NCBI RefSeq assembly: GCF_026340675.1
Contig: NZ_JAPEOX010000002.1
Location: 2,170,001 to 2,234,000 of the forward strand
From: Streptomyces sp. NBC_01264
GTDB taxonomy: Bacteria; Actinomycetota; Actinomycetes; Streptomycetales; Streptomycetaceae
Reading direction: 5' to 3'
DNA length: 64,000 bases
The position numbers and the translations under genes were made by a program. Below, one piece after another: positions 24,270 through 33,280 of this stretch. The notes beneath the pieces were generated by a model that was given only the letters and a program-made list of their open reading frames with translations, ran no database searches and was not told the DNA's origin. Position 1 is the first letter of the stretch. Each line of letters starts with the position of its first letter.

Positions 24270-25079
24270 GTGGTCGAGCAGCACACCCCGCGATCCCTGA
24301 TCGTCACGTTCTACGGTGCCTACGGGCGGGCCTTCCCGGGCCCGGTCCCGGTGTCCGCGCTGGTCCGCCTGCTGGGCGCGGCCGGCGTGGACGCTCCGTC
24401 CGTCCGCTCGTCGGTGTCCCGGCTGAAGCGGCGCGGCTTCCTGCTGCCCGCGCGGACCGGGGACCGCGCGGCGGGGTACGAGCTCTCCGAGGAGGCGCGC
24501 CGGCTCCTGGAGGACGGCGACCGGCGGATCTACGGAGCCTCCCGCCCGGCGGAGTCCCAGGAGTGGCTGCTGGCCGTCTTCTCCGTCCCGGAGCAGGAGC
24601 GGGCGAAGCGGCACCTGCTGCGCTCCCGGCTCGCGGGGCTCGGCTTCGGCTCGGTGGCGCCCGGCGTGTGGATCGCCCCGGCGCAGCTGGACGGGGAGAC
24701 CCGTCGCACCCTGGAGCGGCTGCACCTGACGGCGTACGTGGAGCTCTTCCGCGGCGCCCACCTGGGCTTCGCCCCGACGGCGGAGTCGGTGGCCCGCTGG
24801 TGGGACCTGGCGGCGCTGGCCAAGCAGCACGAGGAGTTCCTCGACCTCCACGAGCCCGGCCTGCGCGCCCTGCAGACGGGCGCGGCCGACCCCACCCCGG
24901 AGGCCGCCTACCGCGGCTACCTGCTCGCCCTGGACACCTGGCGCCGGCTCCCGTACGCCGACCCGGGCCTGCCGCGCGGGCTGCTCCCCGCGGACTGGCC
25001 GGGCGACCGCTCGGCGGCGGTCTTCGCGGAGCTGCACGAACGGCTGCGGGACCTCGGGGCGGGCTTCGTGGAACCGTAG
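24270..25079 (+). CDS. PaaX-family transcriptional regulator
   Basis: 269 aa from GTG 24270. The N-terminal winged helix (LIVTFYGAYGRAFPGPVPVSALVRLLGAAGV, then VRSSVSRLKRRGFL) and the PaaX C-terminal domain with YRGYLLALDTWRRLPYADPGLP and LPADWPGDRSAAVF are clear. PaaX regulators repress aromatic-acid catabolic genes and are relieved by an aryl-CoA. Being co-transcribed with the CoA ligase, it probably senses that enzyme's product and controls the surrounding aryl-CoA genes (inference). Confidence 0.92.
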   Translation: MVEQHTPRSLIVTFYGAYGRAFPGPVPVSALVRLLGAAGVDAPSVRSSVSRLKRRGFLLPARTGDRAAGYELSEEARRLLEDGDRRIYGASRPAESQEWLLAVFSVPEQERAKRHLLRSRLAGLGFGSVAPGVWIAPAQLDGETRRTLERLHLTAYVELFRGAHLGFAPTAESVARWWDLAALAKQHEEFLDLHEPGLRALQTGAADPTPEAAYRGYLLALDTWRRLPYADPGLPRGLLPADWPGDRSAAVFAELHERLRDLGAGFVEP

Positions 25080-25105
25080 GAACGGCCGGGGCGTCACCTG
25101 CTCTC

Positions 25106-25498
25106 GTGACAGGAACCGAACAGCCCCGGACGTGGCCCCACACGCTCTCGCTGGTCGCCTCGGGGCTGCTGGGCGCGGCCGCCGGATGCCTGGCGATCTC
25201 CCTCGCGTCCCACGCGCGCGCCTCCTGCGACGCCGGGGCGGACCCGGGTGGCAGGACCGAGCTGACCCTTCTGCTCCCGGTCCTGGTGTTCGGCTTCGCG
25301 TTCTGCGGGGTGATGGTCGCGCTGCTCACACCGCGCGGGCACCCGCTGCTGCGGATGGTGCCGGTCGTGCTCGCGCTGGGGGCGCTGGTGCTCTGGTTCT
25401 TCGCCGTCCGGGGCACCCTGGATGGGTATCCGGGGGATTCCGGGCTGTGCGGCCCGGACAACGTGCCGCCGTGGTGGCCGGGGTGGCTGCCCAGCTGA
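25106..25498 (+). CDS. Small three-helix membrane protein of unknown function
   Basis: 130 aa from GTG 25106. Three hydrophobic segments are visible (about residues 14-32, 52-72 and 84-100), with a Cys-containing loop after the first and a C-terminal tail with Cys, two Pro and several Trp (PPWWPGWLPS). I recognise no domain. It begins 26 bases after the PaaX stop, so it may be read through from that operon. Confidence 0.7.
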   Translation: MTGTEQPRTWPHTLSLVASGLLGAAAGCLAISLASHARASCDAGADPGGRTELTLLLPVLVFGFAFCGVMVALLTPRGHPLLRMVPVVLALGALVLWFFAVRGTLDGYPGDSGLCGPDNVPPWWPGWLPS

Positions 25499-25525
25499 CC
25501 CGGCGGGACCCGGGGCGCGGGGCCC

Positions 25526-25580
25526 GGGGCCGGGCGGCCGGGGCCCGGGGCCGGGATGCCGGGGCCGGGCGGCCGGGGCC
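25526..25580. repeat. Low-complexity G/C repeat
   Basis: The 20-base unit GGGGCCGGGCGGCCGGGGCC occurs at 25526-25545 and 25561-25580, inside a run of almost pure G and C between the membrane-protein and acetyltransferase genes. It can fold into many hairpins and may end transcription. Confidence 0.6.
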
Positions 25581-25639
25581 CCGGCGGCCGGGCCGCAAAT
25601 CCGGCTGCGCTCCGCACCCGGCACAGGTGATCATGGGCC

Positions 25640-26488
25640 ATGCCTTGGACCTTCACCTCCGACCTGCCGGCCTATCTGGCCGCGGCGCGCCCCGCCATCG
25701 CCGCCGATCCCGTCGTCAACACCTCCCTCATGACCGTGGTCGACGCCCTGGAGCGACGGGGACCGGACGCCTACGGCGCCGACGCTCCCCTCTTCGGCTG
25801 GTGGACCGACCAGCGCGCAGCCGACGCCGCCGTCGTCGGCGCCCTGGTGCACACCCCGCCGCACCCGCTGCTGATCGGGGCCCTGCCCCCCGAGGCGGTC
25901 CGCGAGCTGGGGGCCGCGCTCACGGCCGAGCCGCTGCTCGCCGGGGTCGACGCGCTCAGCGTCCGCCGCGATGACGCGCTCTCTCTGGCCGCCGCCTGGG
26001 GCAAGCCCTCGGAGGTGGTGGAGGAGAACCGCCTCTACCGGCTCGCCGGGCTCATCGCCCCCGATCCCGCCCCCGCCGGGGAGGCCCGCCTCGCCGGTGA
26101 GGCCGACCTGCCGCTGCTCCTGGACTGGGTCACCGCCTTCAAGCAGGAGTCCGGCGAAGGCGGGGTCGCCTCCGAGGAGGCCCTGCGCGACCGGTTTTCG
26201 TACGGGGGCATGCTGCTCTGGGAGGACGCGGGGATCCCCGTGTCGCTGGCCGGGTTCTCCCGCCCCATCGGCGCGATGTCCCGGATCGGCCCGGTCTACA
26301 CCCCGCCGAAGCTGCGTGGCCGGGGGTACGCGGCCGGGGTGACGTACGCCGCGACCGAAGCGGCTCGCGCGGCCGGTGCGCACGAGGTGCTCCTCTTCGC
26401 GGACCTGAAGAACCCCACCAGCAACCGCGTCTACCAGCGCCTGGGCTACACCCCGGTCGAGGACCGCGTGGAGGTCGCGCTGACATGA
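25640..26488 (+). CDS. GNAT-family N-acetyltransferase
   Basis: 282 aa. The N-terminal half is divergent and the GNAT core is C-terminal: SRIGPVYTPPKLRGRGYAAG carries the acetyl-CoA binding R/Q-x-x-G-x-G/A loop, and FADLKNPTSNRVYQRLGYTPVED is the standard end of the fold. It would transfer an acetyl group to an unknown amine. Its stop overlaps the next start (ATGA at 26485-26488), so the two genes are coupled. Confidence 0.87.
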   Translation: MPWTFTSDLPAYLAAARPAIAADPVVNTSLMTVVDALERRGPDAYGADAPLFGWWTDQRAADAAVVGALVHTPPHPLLIGALPPEAVRELGAALTAEPLLAGVDALSVRRDDALSLAAAWGKPSEVVEENRLYRLAGLIAPDPAPAGEARLAGEADLPLLLDWVTAFKQESGEGGVASEEALRDRFSYGGMLLWEDAGIPVSLAGFSRPIGAMSRIGPVYTPPKLRGRGYAAGVTYAATEAARAAGAHEVLLFADLKNPTSNRVYQRLGYTPVEDRVEVALT

Positions 26489-26934
26489 CGGGCCCCGCGG
26501 AGGACGAGGAGCCGCCCTGCTGGATGATCGCCGCGAACGTGGTCCAGTGGCGCCGCTACGGCGAGGGCGGCCAGGGCCAGCGCCCGGGCACGAAGATGTT
26601 CAAGGGCGGCGCCAAGGTGTACGTCGGCACGACCAGGAACGGCCTCCAGGAGTGCCAGGTCGTCGGCCGGCCGCGCAACGCCCGCGCCTACCGGTGCGCG
26701 TACGTGGCCACCCGCCACCTGTACGGCTTCCGGGTCACCCTCGTACGCTCGCCGGCCGTACTGCGGCTCGCCGAAGAGGAGTGCGGCGGATACTCGGACG
26801 AGGCGTACGCGCGGAACATCGCGGTGCTCCTGGAACACCAGGCCTGGGAAGTCCGCTCCGGCGCCTGGCCCGACTGGCCGCATCCGGAGCCCTGCCACTG
26901 CCACGAGTGCCTGGCCCTGCGGCCGCACCGGTAG
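26485..26934 (+). CDS. Hypothetical protein coupled to the acetyltransferase
   Basis: 149 aa, no family recognised. It begins four bases before the acetyltransferase stop. The middle is basic and glycine-rich (GEGGQGQRPGTKMFKGGAKV), the next part has ATRHLYGFRVTLVRSPAVLRL, and the C-terminus has a His/Cys cluster in PEPCHCHECL that could bind a metal. Homologues in Streptomyces are to be expected from the codon pattern, but I cannot assign a role. Confidence 0.75.
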   Translation: MTGPAEDEEPPCWMIAANVVQWRRYGEGGQGQRPGTKMFKGGAKVYVGTTRNGLQECQVVGRPRNARAYRCAYVATRHLYGFRVTLVRSPAVLRLAEEECGGYSDEAYARNIAVLLEHQAWEVRSGAWPDWPHPEPCHCHECLALRPHR

Positions 26935-26941
26935 GCGGCGG

Positions 26942-29266
26942 CTACCCCCGCCCCGTCGGAGGCTTGCGGCTGCCCGCGAGGTAGGGGGCGGGCCAGGGCG
27001 CCGCCGGGCCGGTGTAGGACTGGTCGGCGGCCGCGTGCAGGGTCCAGTGCGGGTCGTAGAGGTGGGGGCGGCCGAGCGCGCAGAGGTCCGCGCGGCCGGC
27101 CAGCAGCAGGGAGTTGACGTCGTCCCAGGACGAGATCGCCCCGACCGCGATCACCGGGACGTCCAGGGCATTGCGGATCCGGTCCGCGTAGGGGGTCTGG
27201 TACGCGCGTCCGTACTCGGGGGTCTCCTCCGCGACGACCTGGCCCGTCGAGACGTCGATGGCGTCCGCTCCGTGGGCCGCGAAGGCACTGGCGACGGCCA
27301 CCGCCTCCTCGGGCGAGGTGCCGCCGGGCGCCCAGTCGGTGGCGGAGAGGCGGACCGTCATCGGCCGGTCCGCGGGCCAGACGGCCCGGACCGCGTCGAA
27401 GACCTCCAGCGGGAAGCGCAGCCGGTTTTCCAGCGAACCGCCGTAGGCGTCGGTGCGGTGGTTGGTCAGCGGGGAGAGGAAGCCGGAGAGCAGGTAGCCG
27501 TGCGCGCAGTGCAGTTCGAGGAGGTCGAAGCCGCTCCCGGCGGCCCGGACCGCGGCGGCGGCGAAGTCGGAGCGGACGGCGGCGAGGTCGGCGGCGTCCA
27601 TGGCCCGGGGCACGGCCGAGACCCCGGGGCGGTAGGGCAGCGCGGAGGCGGCCATCAGGGGCCAGTTCCCCTCGGGCAGCGGGGCGTCCATGCCCTCCCA
27701 CATGACCCGGGTCGAGCCCTTGCGGCCCGAGTGGCCGAGCTGGACGCCCAGCGCGGTGCCCGGCGCCGAGGTGTGCACGAAGTCGGCGATCCGCGCCCAG
27801 GCGGCCGCCTGCCCGGCGGTGTAGAGGCCCGTGCAGCCCGGGGTGATCCGGCCCTCGGGGCTGACGCAGACCATCTCGGTCATCACCAGGGCGGCCCCGC
27901 CCAGCGCCCGCGCGCCGAGGTGCACCAGGTGGAAGTCGCCGGGCATCCCGTCGCCGTCGCCGCCCCCGGCCGAGTACATGTCCATCGGGGACACCACGAC
28001 CCGGTTGCGCAGGGTCAGCCCCCGCAGGGTGAACGGCGTGAACATCGGCGGGGTTCCCGCCTCGTCCGGGCCGCCCTCAGGAGCTTCGGGGCAGCCGAAG
28101 TCGCGCTCCACGGCCCGGGTGAAGCGCGGATCGCGCAGCCGCAGGTTGCCGTGGGTGACCCGCAGGCTGCGGGTGAGGAGGTTGAAGGCGAACTGCCGGG
28201 CGGGCTGGTCCACGTACCCGGCGAGCTCCTCGAACCACCGCATGCTGGCGGCCGCCGCCCGCTGGGTGGAGGCCACGGCCGGCCGCCGCGCGGCCTCGTA
28301 GGCGGCCAGCGCGGCCGGGACGTCCGGCTCGGACTCCACCGCGCGCGCCAGCGCGAGCGCGTCCTCCACCGCCAGTTTGGTGCCGGAGCCGATCGAGAAG
28401 TGCGCGGTGTGCGCGGCGTCGCCGATGAGCACCGTGTTGCCGTGCGACCAGCGCGCGTTGACCACCGTACGGAACTGCGTCCAGGCGGAGCCGTTGCCCC
28501 GCAGCGGCCGTCCCCGCAGGGCCTCGCCGAAGATCTTCGCGCAGCGCGCCGCGGATTCCGCCTCGTCGCAGAGGTCGAAGCCGGCGACCCGCCAGACCTC
28601 TTCGCGCATCTCGACGATCACGGTGGAGGAGTCCGCCGAGTACGGGTAGGCGTGCAGCTGCATGACCCCGTGCTCGGTCTCCGCGATCTCGAAGCGGAAG
28701 GCCTCGAAGGGGAAGTCCGCGGCCAGCCAGATGTAGCGGCACCGCCCGCCCGTCAGCGTGGGCCCGTAGTGCTCGGCCGCGGCCTCCCGGGTCCGGCTGT
28801 GCACCCCGTCGGCGGCGACGACCAGGTCGTACGAGGCTGCGAGCGCCTGCGGCTCGGGGGCCGGGGTGCGGAAGTGGAGCCGGACCCCGAGGCCCGCGCA
28901 GCGCTCGTGCAGGATCTCCAGGAGCCGGCGCCGCCCCAGCGCGGCGAACCCGTGGCCGCCGGAGGTGAGCAGCCGGCCGCGGTGCACGATGTCGATGTCG
29001 TCCCAGCGGACGAACTCGGCGCCCAGGGCCGCGTACACCACGGCGTCGGCCGCTTCGATGCCGCCGAGCGTCTCGTCGGAGAGGACCACGCCGAAGCCGA
29101 AGGTGTCGTCGGGGGCGTTCTTCTCCCACACGTCCACCGCGTGCCCCTGCCGGGCCAGCAGCGCGGCGGCGTACAGCCCGCCCGGGCCCCCGCCGACCAC
29201 GGCGACCCGCAGCGCGACCCGCGGGTCGGCGCCCTCCCGGCCGGTGCTCATCGGACCGGTGCTCAT
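26942..29266 (-). CDS. Fused FAD monooxygenase / old-yellow-enzyme protein (2-aminobenzoyl-CoA monooxygenase/reductase or salicylyl-CoA 5-hydroxylase type)
   Basis: 774 aa in two domains. Residues ~15-400 are a class A FAD hydroxylase: VVGGGPGGLYAA, ADGVHSRTR and VLIGDAAHTAHFS. Residues ~405-774 are an NADH:flavin oxidoreductase: NRVVVSPMDMYS, HSGRKGS, and LELHCAHGYLLSGFLSPLTN. The same fusion is known in 2-aminobenzoyl-CoA monooxygenase/reductase of Azoarcus, and in proteins annotated as bifunctional salicylyl-CoA 5-hydroxylase. It would hydroxylate and dearomatise an aryl-CoA. The RidA, CoA ligase and dehydrogenase nearby suit 2-aminobenzoyl-CoA, though salicylyl-CoA cannot be excluded. Four bases separate it from the hydratase gene. 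Confidence 0.88.
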   Translation of the reverse strand: MSTGPMSTGREGADPRVALRVAVVGGGPGGLYAAALLARQGHAVDVWEKNAPDDTFGFGVVLSDETLGGIEAADAVVYAALGAEFVRWDDIDIVHRGRLLTSGGHGFAALGRRRLLEILHERCAGLGVRLHFRTPAPEPQALAASYDLVVAADGVHSRTREAAAEHYGPTLTGGRCRYIWLAADFPFEAFRFEIAETEHGVMQLHAYPYSADSSTVIVEMREEVWRVAGFDLCDEAESAARCAKIFGEALRGRPLRGNGSAWTQFRTVVNARWSHGNTVLIGDAAHTAHFSIGSGTKLAVEDALALARAVESEPDVPAALAAYEAARRPAVASTQRAAAASMRWFEELAGYVDQPARQFAFNLLTRSLRVTHGNLRLRDPRFTRAVERDFGCPEAPEGGPDEAGTPPMFTPFTLRGLTLRNRVVVSPMDMYSAGGGDGDGMPGDFHLVHLGARALGGAALVMTEMVCVSPEGRITPGCTGLYTAGQAAAWARIADFVHTSAPGTALGVQLGHSGRKGSTRVMWEGMDAPLPEGNWPLMAASALPYRPGVSAVPRAMDAADLAAVRSDFAAAAVRAAGSGFDLLELHCAHGYLLSGFLSPLTNHRTDAYGGSLENRLRFPLEVFDAVRAVWPADRPMTVRLSATDWAPGGTSPEEAVAVASAFAAHGADAIDVSTGQVVAEETPEYGRAYQTPYADRIRNALDVPVIAVGAISSWDDVNSLLLAGRADLCALGRPHLYDPHWTLHAAADQSYTGPAAPWPAPYLAGSRKPPTGRG

Positions 29267-29270
29267 CGAA

Positions 29271-30098
29271 CTACCTGCCCTTCCAGTGGGGCGGCCGCTT
29301 CCCGGTGAAGGCCGCGTGGAACTCCCGGTAGTCCTCGCCGTTCATCAGCAGGGCCTGGGTGTTCGCGTCGAGTTCCACCGAGGCGGCGAGCGGCATGTCC
29401 AGCTCGGCGGTCAGCAGCGCCTTGGTCTGCGCGTACGCGAGGGCCGGACCGGCGGCGAGGTGCGCGGCGAGCTCCGCCGCGCGCACGGAGGCCTTGCCCT
29501 CCTCGGTGACCTCGCTCAGCAGCCCGATCCGCTCGGCCTCCGGGGCCCTGACCTGCTCGCCCAGCATCAGCAGCCGGGTCGCGTGCCCGAGCCCGACGAC
29601 CCGGGGCAGCAGGTACGCGGCGCCCATGTCCCCGCCGGAGAGGCCGACCCGGGTGAAGAGGAAGGCGAAGCGGGCGGTGGGGTCGGCGATGCGGAAGTCC
29701 GCGGCGAGCGCGAGGACGGCCCCGGCGCCGGCGGCGACCCCGTGGACGGCGGCGATGACCGGGAAGGGTGCCTCGCGCAGGGCGCGCACGACCTGTCCGG
29801 TCATCCGGTTGAAGTCGAGGAGCTGGGCGGTGTCCATCGCGAGGGTGGCGCCGATGATCTCGTCGACGTCGCCTCCGGAGCAGAAGCCGCGCCCTTCGCC
29901 GCCGAGCACAAGGGCGCGTACGGACCGCGCCCTGGACAGTTCGGCGAGCAGGTCGCGCAGGTCGGCGTAGGCGCCGAAGGTGAGCGCGTTGAGCTTCTCG
30001 GGGCGGTCGAGGGTGACGGTGGCGACGCCGTCGCGCAGGTCCACCCGGAGGTGGTTCCAGCGTTCGGTCGCGGGTGTGGAACCGAGGAAGGGACTCAC
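29271..30098 (-). CDS. Enoyl-CoA hydratase/isomerase family protein
   Basis: 275 aa crotonase-fold enzyme. Visible motifs are VTLDRPEKLNALTFGAYADL, the oxyanion-hole region GRGFCSGGDVDEI, and AAVHGVAAGAGAVLALAADFRIA; the usual catalytic Glu region reads GLSGGDMGAAYLLPR, where Asp replaces one of the usual Glu. Start GTG 30098. It is directly upstream of the fused monooxygenase gene and would hydrate or rearrange the ring-derived unsaturated acyl-CoA. Confidence 0.9.
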   Translation of the reverse strand: MSPFLGSTPATERWNHLRVDLRDGVATVTLDRPEKLNALTFGAYADLRDLLAELSRARSVRALVLGGEGRGFCSGGDVDEIIGATLAMDTAQLLDFNRMTGQVVRALREAPFPVIAAVHGVAAGAGAVLALAADFRIADPTARFAFLFTRVGLSGGDMGAAYLLPRVVGLGHATRLLMLGEQVRAPEAERIGLLSEVTEEGKASVRAAELAAHLAAGPALAYAQTKALLTAELDMPLAASVELDANTQALLMNGEDYREFHAAFTGKRPPHWKGR

Positions 30099-30336
30099 CC
30101 TCCCGAAGGTATCACCGGTCCATGACTGTCGTCAGGGAAGCGCGATAACTGTGGGTCCGTGCCGAGGCGCGGGGGCCGCAGTTACCGAAGGTCCCGAGCC
30201 GGTGTGCCCGACGTCCCTTGCGATCACGTCGGGGTGCCCTACGGAAGGACATTTCCACTTCGTATCGTTGAAAGCGGGATTTCCTCCCCGCAGCATCCCG
30301 TACGCCCCTTCTACCCCACGGAACGGATGGCCCGCC

Positions 30337-30756
30337 TTGCCCGATGCCTCCGCCTGGCGGATAGCCCTGCCGCACACGACAGCGGCCGTACCGATCGCCC
30401 GCGCCCTCGTCCGTACGGCCCTCGCCGACATCGACGCACCCGCCGACAGCGACACCGCCGAACTCCTCACCGCCGAACTGGTCGCCAACGCCGTGGAGCA
30501 CACCCCCGGCGACGCCCCCATCGAGCTCGTCGTGGAACTGCTGGCGAACGGCTGCCAGGTCGAGGTCCACGACGGGGATCCGCGGCCCCCCGCCGACCTG
30601 AACGCCCCCGGCCGGGACGACGAACACCCCGACCCCTGGCAGGAGCACGGCCGCGGTCTGCTGCTGATCCGGACCCTGAGCTCGGCCTGCGGTCACCGCG
30701 CCACCCCGCACGGCAAGGCCGTGTGGTTCACCCTGCCGGCCCGGCCGGCGCTCTAG
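30337..30756 (+). CDS. HATPase_c-type ATP-binding protein (anti-sigma/serine kinase-like)
   Basis: About 139 aa if it starts at TTG 30337; the exact start is uncertain and the open frame extends upstream. The GHKL ATPase boxes are clear: N-box ELVANAVEHTPGD, G1-box VHDGDPRPP, and G2-box HGRGLLLIRTLS. Streptomyces carry many such small proteins, related to RsbW/SpoIIAB, that switch off sigma factors or act in signalling. No partner sigma or antagonist gene is adjacent. Confidence 0.8.
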   Translation: MPDASAWRIALPHTTAAVPIARALVRTALADIDAPADSDTAELLTAELVANAVEHTPGDAPIELVVELLANGCQVEVHDGDPRPPADLNAPGRDDEHPDPWQEHGRGLLLIRTLSSACGHRATPHGKAVWFTLPARPAL

Positions 30757-30771
30757 GGGGCACCGGGCCCC

Positions 30772-30789
30772 GCCGCATGACTATGCGGC
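30772..30789. terminator. Hairpin at the convergent ends of the ATP-binding protein and ornithine carbamoyltransferase genes
   Basis: GCCGCAT (30772-30778), loop GACT, ATGCGGC (30783-30789) form a perfect 7-base stem. It includes the stop codon of the minus-strand gene (30781-30783) and lies 16 bases after the plus-strand stop. It may serve both strands. Confidence 0.5.
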
Positions 30790-31791
30790 CGGCCCCGCGA
30801 GGGTGGCGACGAGCACGGCCTTGATGGTGTGCAGCCGGTTCTCCGCCTCGTCGAAGACGACGGAGTGCCTGGACTCGAACACCTCGTCCGTGACCTCCAG
30901 CGACTCCAGCCCGTGCCGCTCGTGGACCTCCCGGGCCACCTTGGTGCCGAGGTCGTGGAAGGCCGGCAGGCAGTGCATGAACTTCACGTCCGGGTTCCCG
31001 GTGGCGCGCAGCACGTCCATGGTGACGGCGTACGGGCTCAGCGCCTCGATCCGCTCGTCCCAGACCTCCTTGGGCTCCCCCATGGACACCCAGATGTCGG
31101 TCACCACGAAGTCGGCCTGCGCGACGCCCTCCGTGAGGTCCTCGGTGAGGGTGATGCGGGCGCCGCTGGCGGTGGCCAGCTCGCGCGCCGCGGCCACGAC
31201 GGTCTCGGCCGGCCAGTAGCTCCGCGGCGCCACGATCCGTACGTCCATGCCCAGCAGCGCGCCCGTCACCAGGTACGAGTTGCCCATGTTGAAGCGGGCG
31301 TCGCCGAGGTAGGCGAAGGCGATCCGCTCCAGGGGCTTGGTGCAGTGCTCGGTCATCGTGAGCACGTCGGCCAGCATCTGGGTGGGGTGCCAGTCGTCGG
31401 TGAGGCCATTGAAGACGGGCACGCCCGCGTGGGTGGCGAGCTGCTCGACGGTGTCCTGGGCGTCGCCCCGGTACTGGATGCCGTCGAACATCCGGCCCAG
31501 CACCCGCGCGGTGTCCCTGACCGATTCCTTGTGGCCCATCTGGGAGCCGGCGGGGTCGAGGTACGTGGTGTGGGCGCCCTGGTCCGCGGCGGCGACCTCG
31601 AAGGCGCAGCGGGTGCGCGTGGAGGTCTTCTCGAAGATCAGGGCGATGTTCTTGCCCACGAGGCGGCGCCGCTCGGCCCCGGCCTTCTTGGCCGCCTTGA
31701 GTTCGGCGGCGAGCTCGACCAGGCCGCGGAACTCGGCGGCGGTGAAGTCGAGCTCCTTGAGGAAACTGCGGCCGGCAAGATCGGTGGCCAT
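30781..31791 (-). CDS. argF: Ornithine carbamoyltransferase
   Basis: 336 aa. It transfers carbamoyl phosphate to ornithine to give citrulline, or runs in reverse in arginine catabolism. The carbamoyl-phosphate site STRTR is at 57-61, HPTQ and the ornithine-binding stretch [12 protein letters not shown] follow, and FMHCLPAF holds the catalytic Cys. It lies 153 bases downstream of arginine deiminase on the same strand, which points to the catabolic (ArcB) role, but the two gene types cannot be told apart from sequence alone here. An AT-rich stretch at 31832-31860 may carry its promoter. Confidence 0.93.
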   Translation of the reverse strand: MATDLAGRSFLKELDFTAAEFRGLVELAAELKAAKKAGAERRRLVGKNIALIFEKTSTRTRCAFEVAAADQGAHTTYLDPAGSQMGHKESVRDTARVLGRMFDGIQYRGDAQDTVEQLATHAGVPVFNGLTDDWHPTQMLADVLTMTEHCTKPLERIAFAYLGDARFNMGNSYLVTGALLGMDVRIVAPRSYWPAETVVAAARELATASGARITLTEDLTEGVAQADFVVTDIWVSMGEPKEVWDERIEALSPYAVTMDVLRATGNPDVKFMHCLPAFHDLGTKVAREVHERHGLESLEVTDEVFESRHSVVFDEAENRLHTIKAVLVATLAGPAA

Positions 31792-31831
31792 GGGGGCGCT
31801 CCAGAGTCACGGTGACAGGGGATGCTGGAAG

Positions 31832-31860
31832 TCTATACGACCGAATGCATTGATATACAG
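31832..31860 (-). promoter_or_regulatory. AT-rich candidate promoter/ArgR region of the ornithine carbamoyltransferase gene
   Basis: Read on the minus strand this has TGTATATCAATGCATTCGG and TATAGA. It contains the 8-base palindrome AATGCATT (31844-31851). It is much richer in A/T than its surroundings and lies 40-70 bases before the start codon. An ArgR box is plausible but I cannot match a consensus firmly. Confidence 0.35.
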
Positions 31861-31944
31861 GGCCCTGGCGTACGGACCCGGGCCCCGGCCTCCCCTGCCC
31901 CCGCTTCCCTGCCTGCGCCTCCCTCCTTCCGCCTCCCCCGCCGA

Positions 31945-33174
31945 CTAGGCCACCGCGTCCCGCTCCACCGGGCAGCTCATGCACCGCGGCCCGCCCCGCC
32001 CCCGTCCCAGCTCGCTGCCCGGGATCTCGATCACCTCGATGCCCTGCTTGCGCAGGTGGGTGTTGGTCGTGACGTTCCGCTCGTACGCGACGACCACGCC
32101 CGGCTCCACGGCCAGTACGTTGCAGCCGTCGTCCCACTGCTCGCGCTCGGCGGCGTGCACGTCCTGGGTCGCCGTGAGCACCCGGATCGCGTCCAGCCCG
32201 AGGGCGGCGGCGATCGCCCGGTGCATGTGCTCCGGCGGGTGGTCGGTCACCTTCAGCTCGCTCGGCCCGCCACCGGGCTCGATCGTGTAGGAGCGCAGCA
32301 TGCCCAGGCCCGCGTACTGGGTGAACGTATCGGCGTCGACCATCGTCATCACCGTGTCCAGATGCATGAACGCCCGGCTCTTGGGCATGTCGAGCGCCAC
32401 GATCGTCGTCGCCGACCCGGCGGCGAACAGCCCCCGCGCCAGCATCTCCACCGCCTGCGGGGTGGTCCGCTCGCTCATGCCGATCAGCACGGCGCCGTTG
32501 CCGATGACCAGGACGTCGCCGCCCTCGATGGTCGAGGGGTAGTCGGCCTGCCCCTGGGACCAGGTGTGGAAGGGCCCGGAGCCGGTGAAGAGCGGGTGGT
32601 GCTTGTAGATGGCCTCGAAGTGCACGGTCTCGCGCTGCCGGGCCGGCCAGCGCATCGCGTTGATGGACACCCCGTCGTAGATCCAGGCGGAGGTGTCCCG
32701 GGTGAAGAGGTGGTTGGGCAGCGGCCCCAGCAGGAAGCCGTCCAGTTCCAGGGCGTGGAAGCGGACCGACACCGGCTCCGCGTGCCGCTCCAGGAACTCC
32801 CGTTTGGTCATCCCGCCGATCAGCGCCTCGGCCAGGTCCCCCGAGGGCAGGCCGTCGAAGACCGCCCGCAGGTGGTCGGTGGCGAGCGGGCCGTACTCCT
32901 TCTCGTCGAAGACCCGGTCCAGGACGAGATGTCTCGCCTCCGGAATGTCCAGGGCCTCCACCAGCAGGTCACCGAAGAGATGGACCTCCACTCCGCGGTC
33001 GCGCAGTACGTCGGCGAAGCCGTCGTGCTCCTGGCGGGCCCTGCGCACCCACAGCACGTCGTCGAAGAGCAACGCGTCCTTATTGCTCGGTGTGAGCCGC
33101 TTCAGCTCCAGGTCGGGCCGGTGGAGGATGACGCGGCGAAGCCGCCCGGTCTCGGAATCGACATGGAATCCCAT
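31945..33174 (-). CDS. arcA: Arginine deiminase
   Basis: 409 aa. It hydrolyses L-arginine to citrulline and ammonia. The start [20 protein letters not shown] is the family N-terminus, so ATG 33174 is chosen over the GTG at 33183. The guanidinium-binding regions are visible ([22 protein letters not shown]), and the nucleophile Cys is in GGPRCMSCP about 12 residues from the end. With the ornithine carbamoyltransferase downstream it forms two thirds of the arginine deiminase pathway; no carbamate kinase or arginine/ornithine antiporter gene is next to it. Confidence 0.95.
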   Translation of the reverse strand: MGFHVDSETGRLRRVILHRPDLELKRLTPSNKDALLFDDVLWVRRARQEHDGFADVLRDRGVEVHLFGDLLVEALDIPEARHLVLDRVFDEKEYGPLATDHLRAVFDGLPSGDLAEALIGGMTKREFLERHAEPVSVRFHALELDGFLLGPLPNHLFTRDTSAWIYDGVSINAMRWPARQRETVHFEAIYKHHPLFTGSGPFHTWSQGQADYPSTIEGGDVLVIGNGAVLIGMSERTTPQAVEMLARGLFAAGSATTIVALDMPKSRAFMHLDTVMTMVDADTFTQYAGLGMLRSYTIEPGGGPSELKVTDHPPEHMHRAIAAALGLDAIRVLTATQDVHAAEREQWDDGCNVLAVEPGVVVAYERNVTTNTHLRKQGIEVIEIPGSELGRGRGGPRCMSCPVERDAVA

Positions 33175-33280
33175 GCCGTACACGTTCGCAGACCGGGCGG
33201 CCTTTTGACGTGGCGTCGGCCCAGGGCGTCTCCAGCGGGTCCGCCCCGCCGGATCCGACGGCGGGCGCGGGCCCGGCGGT

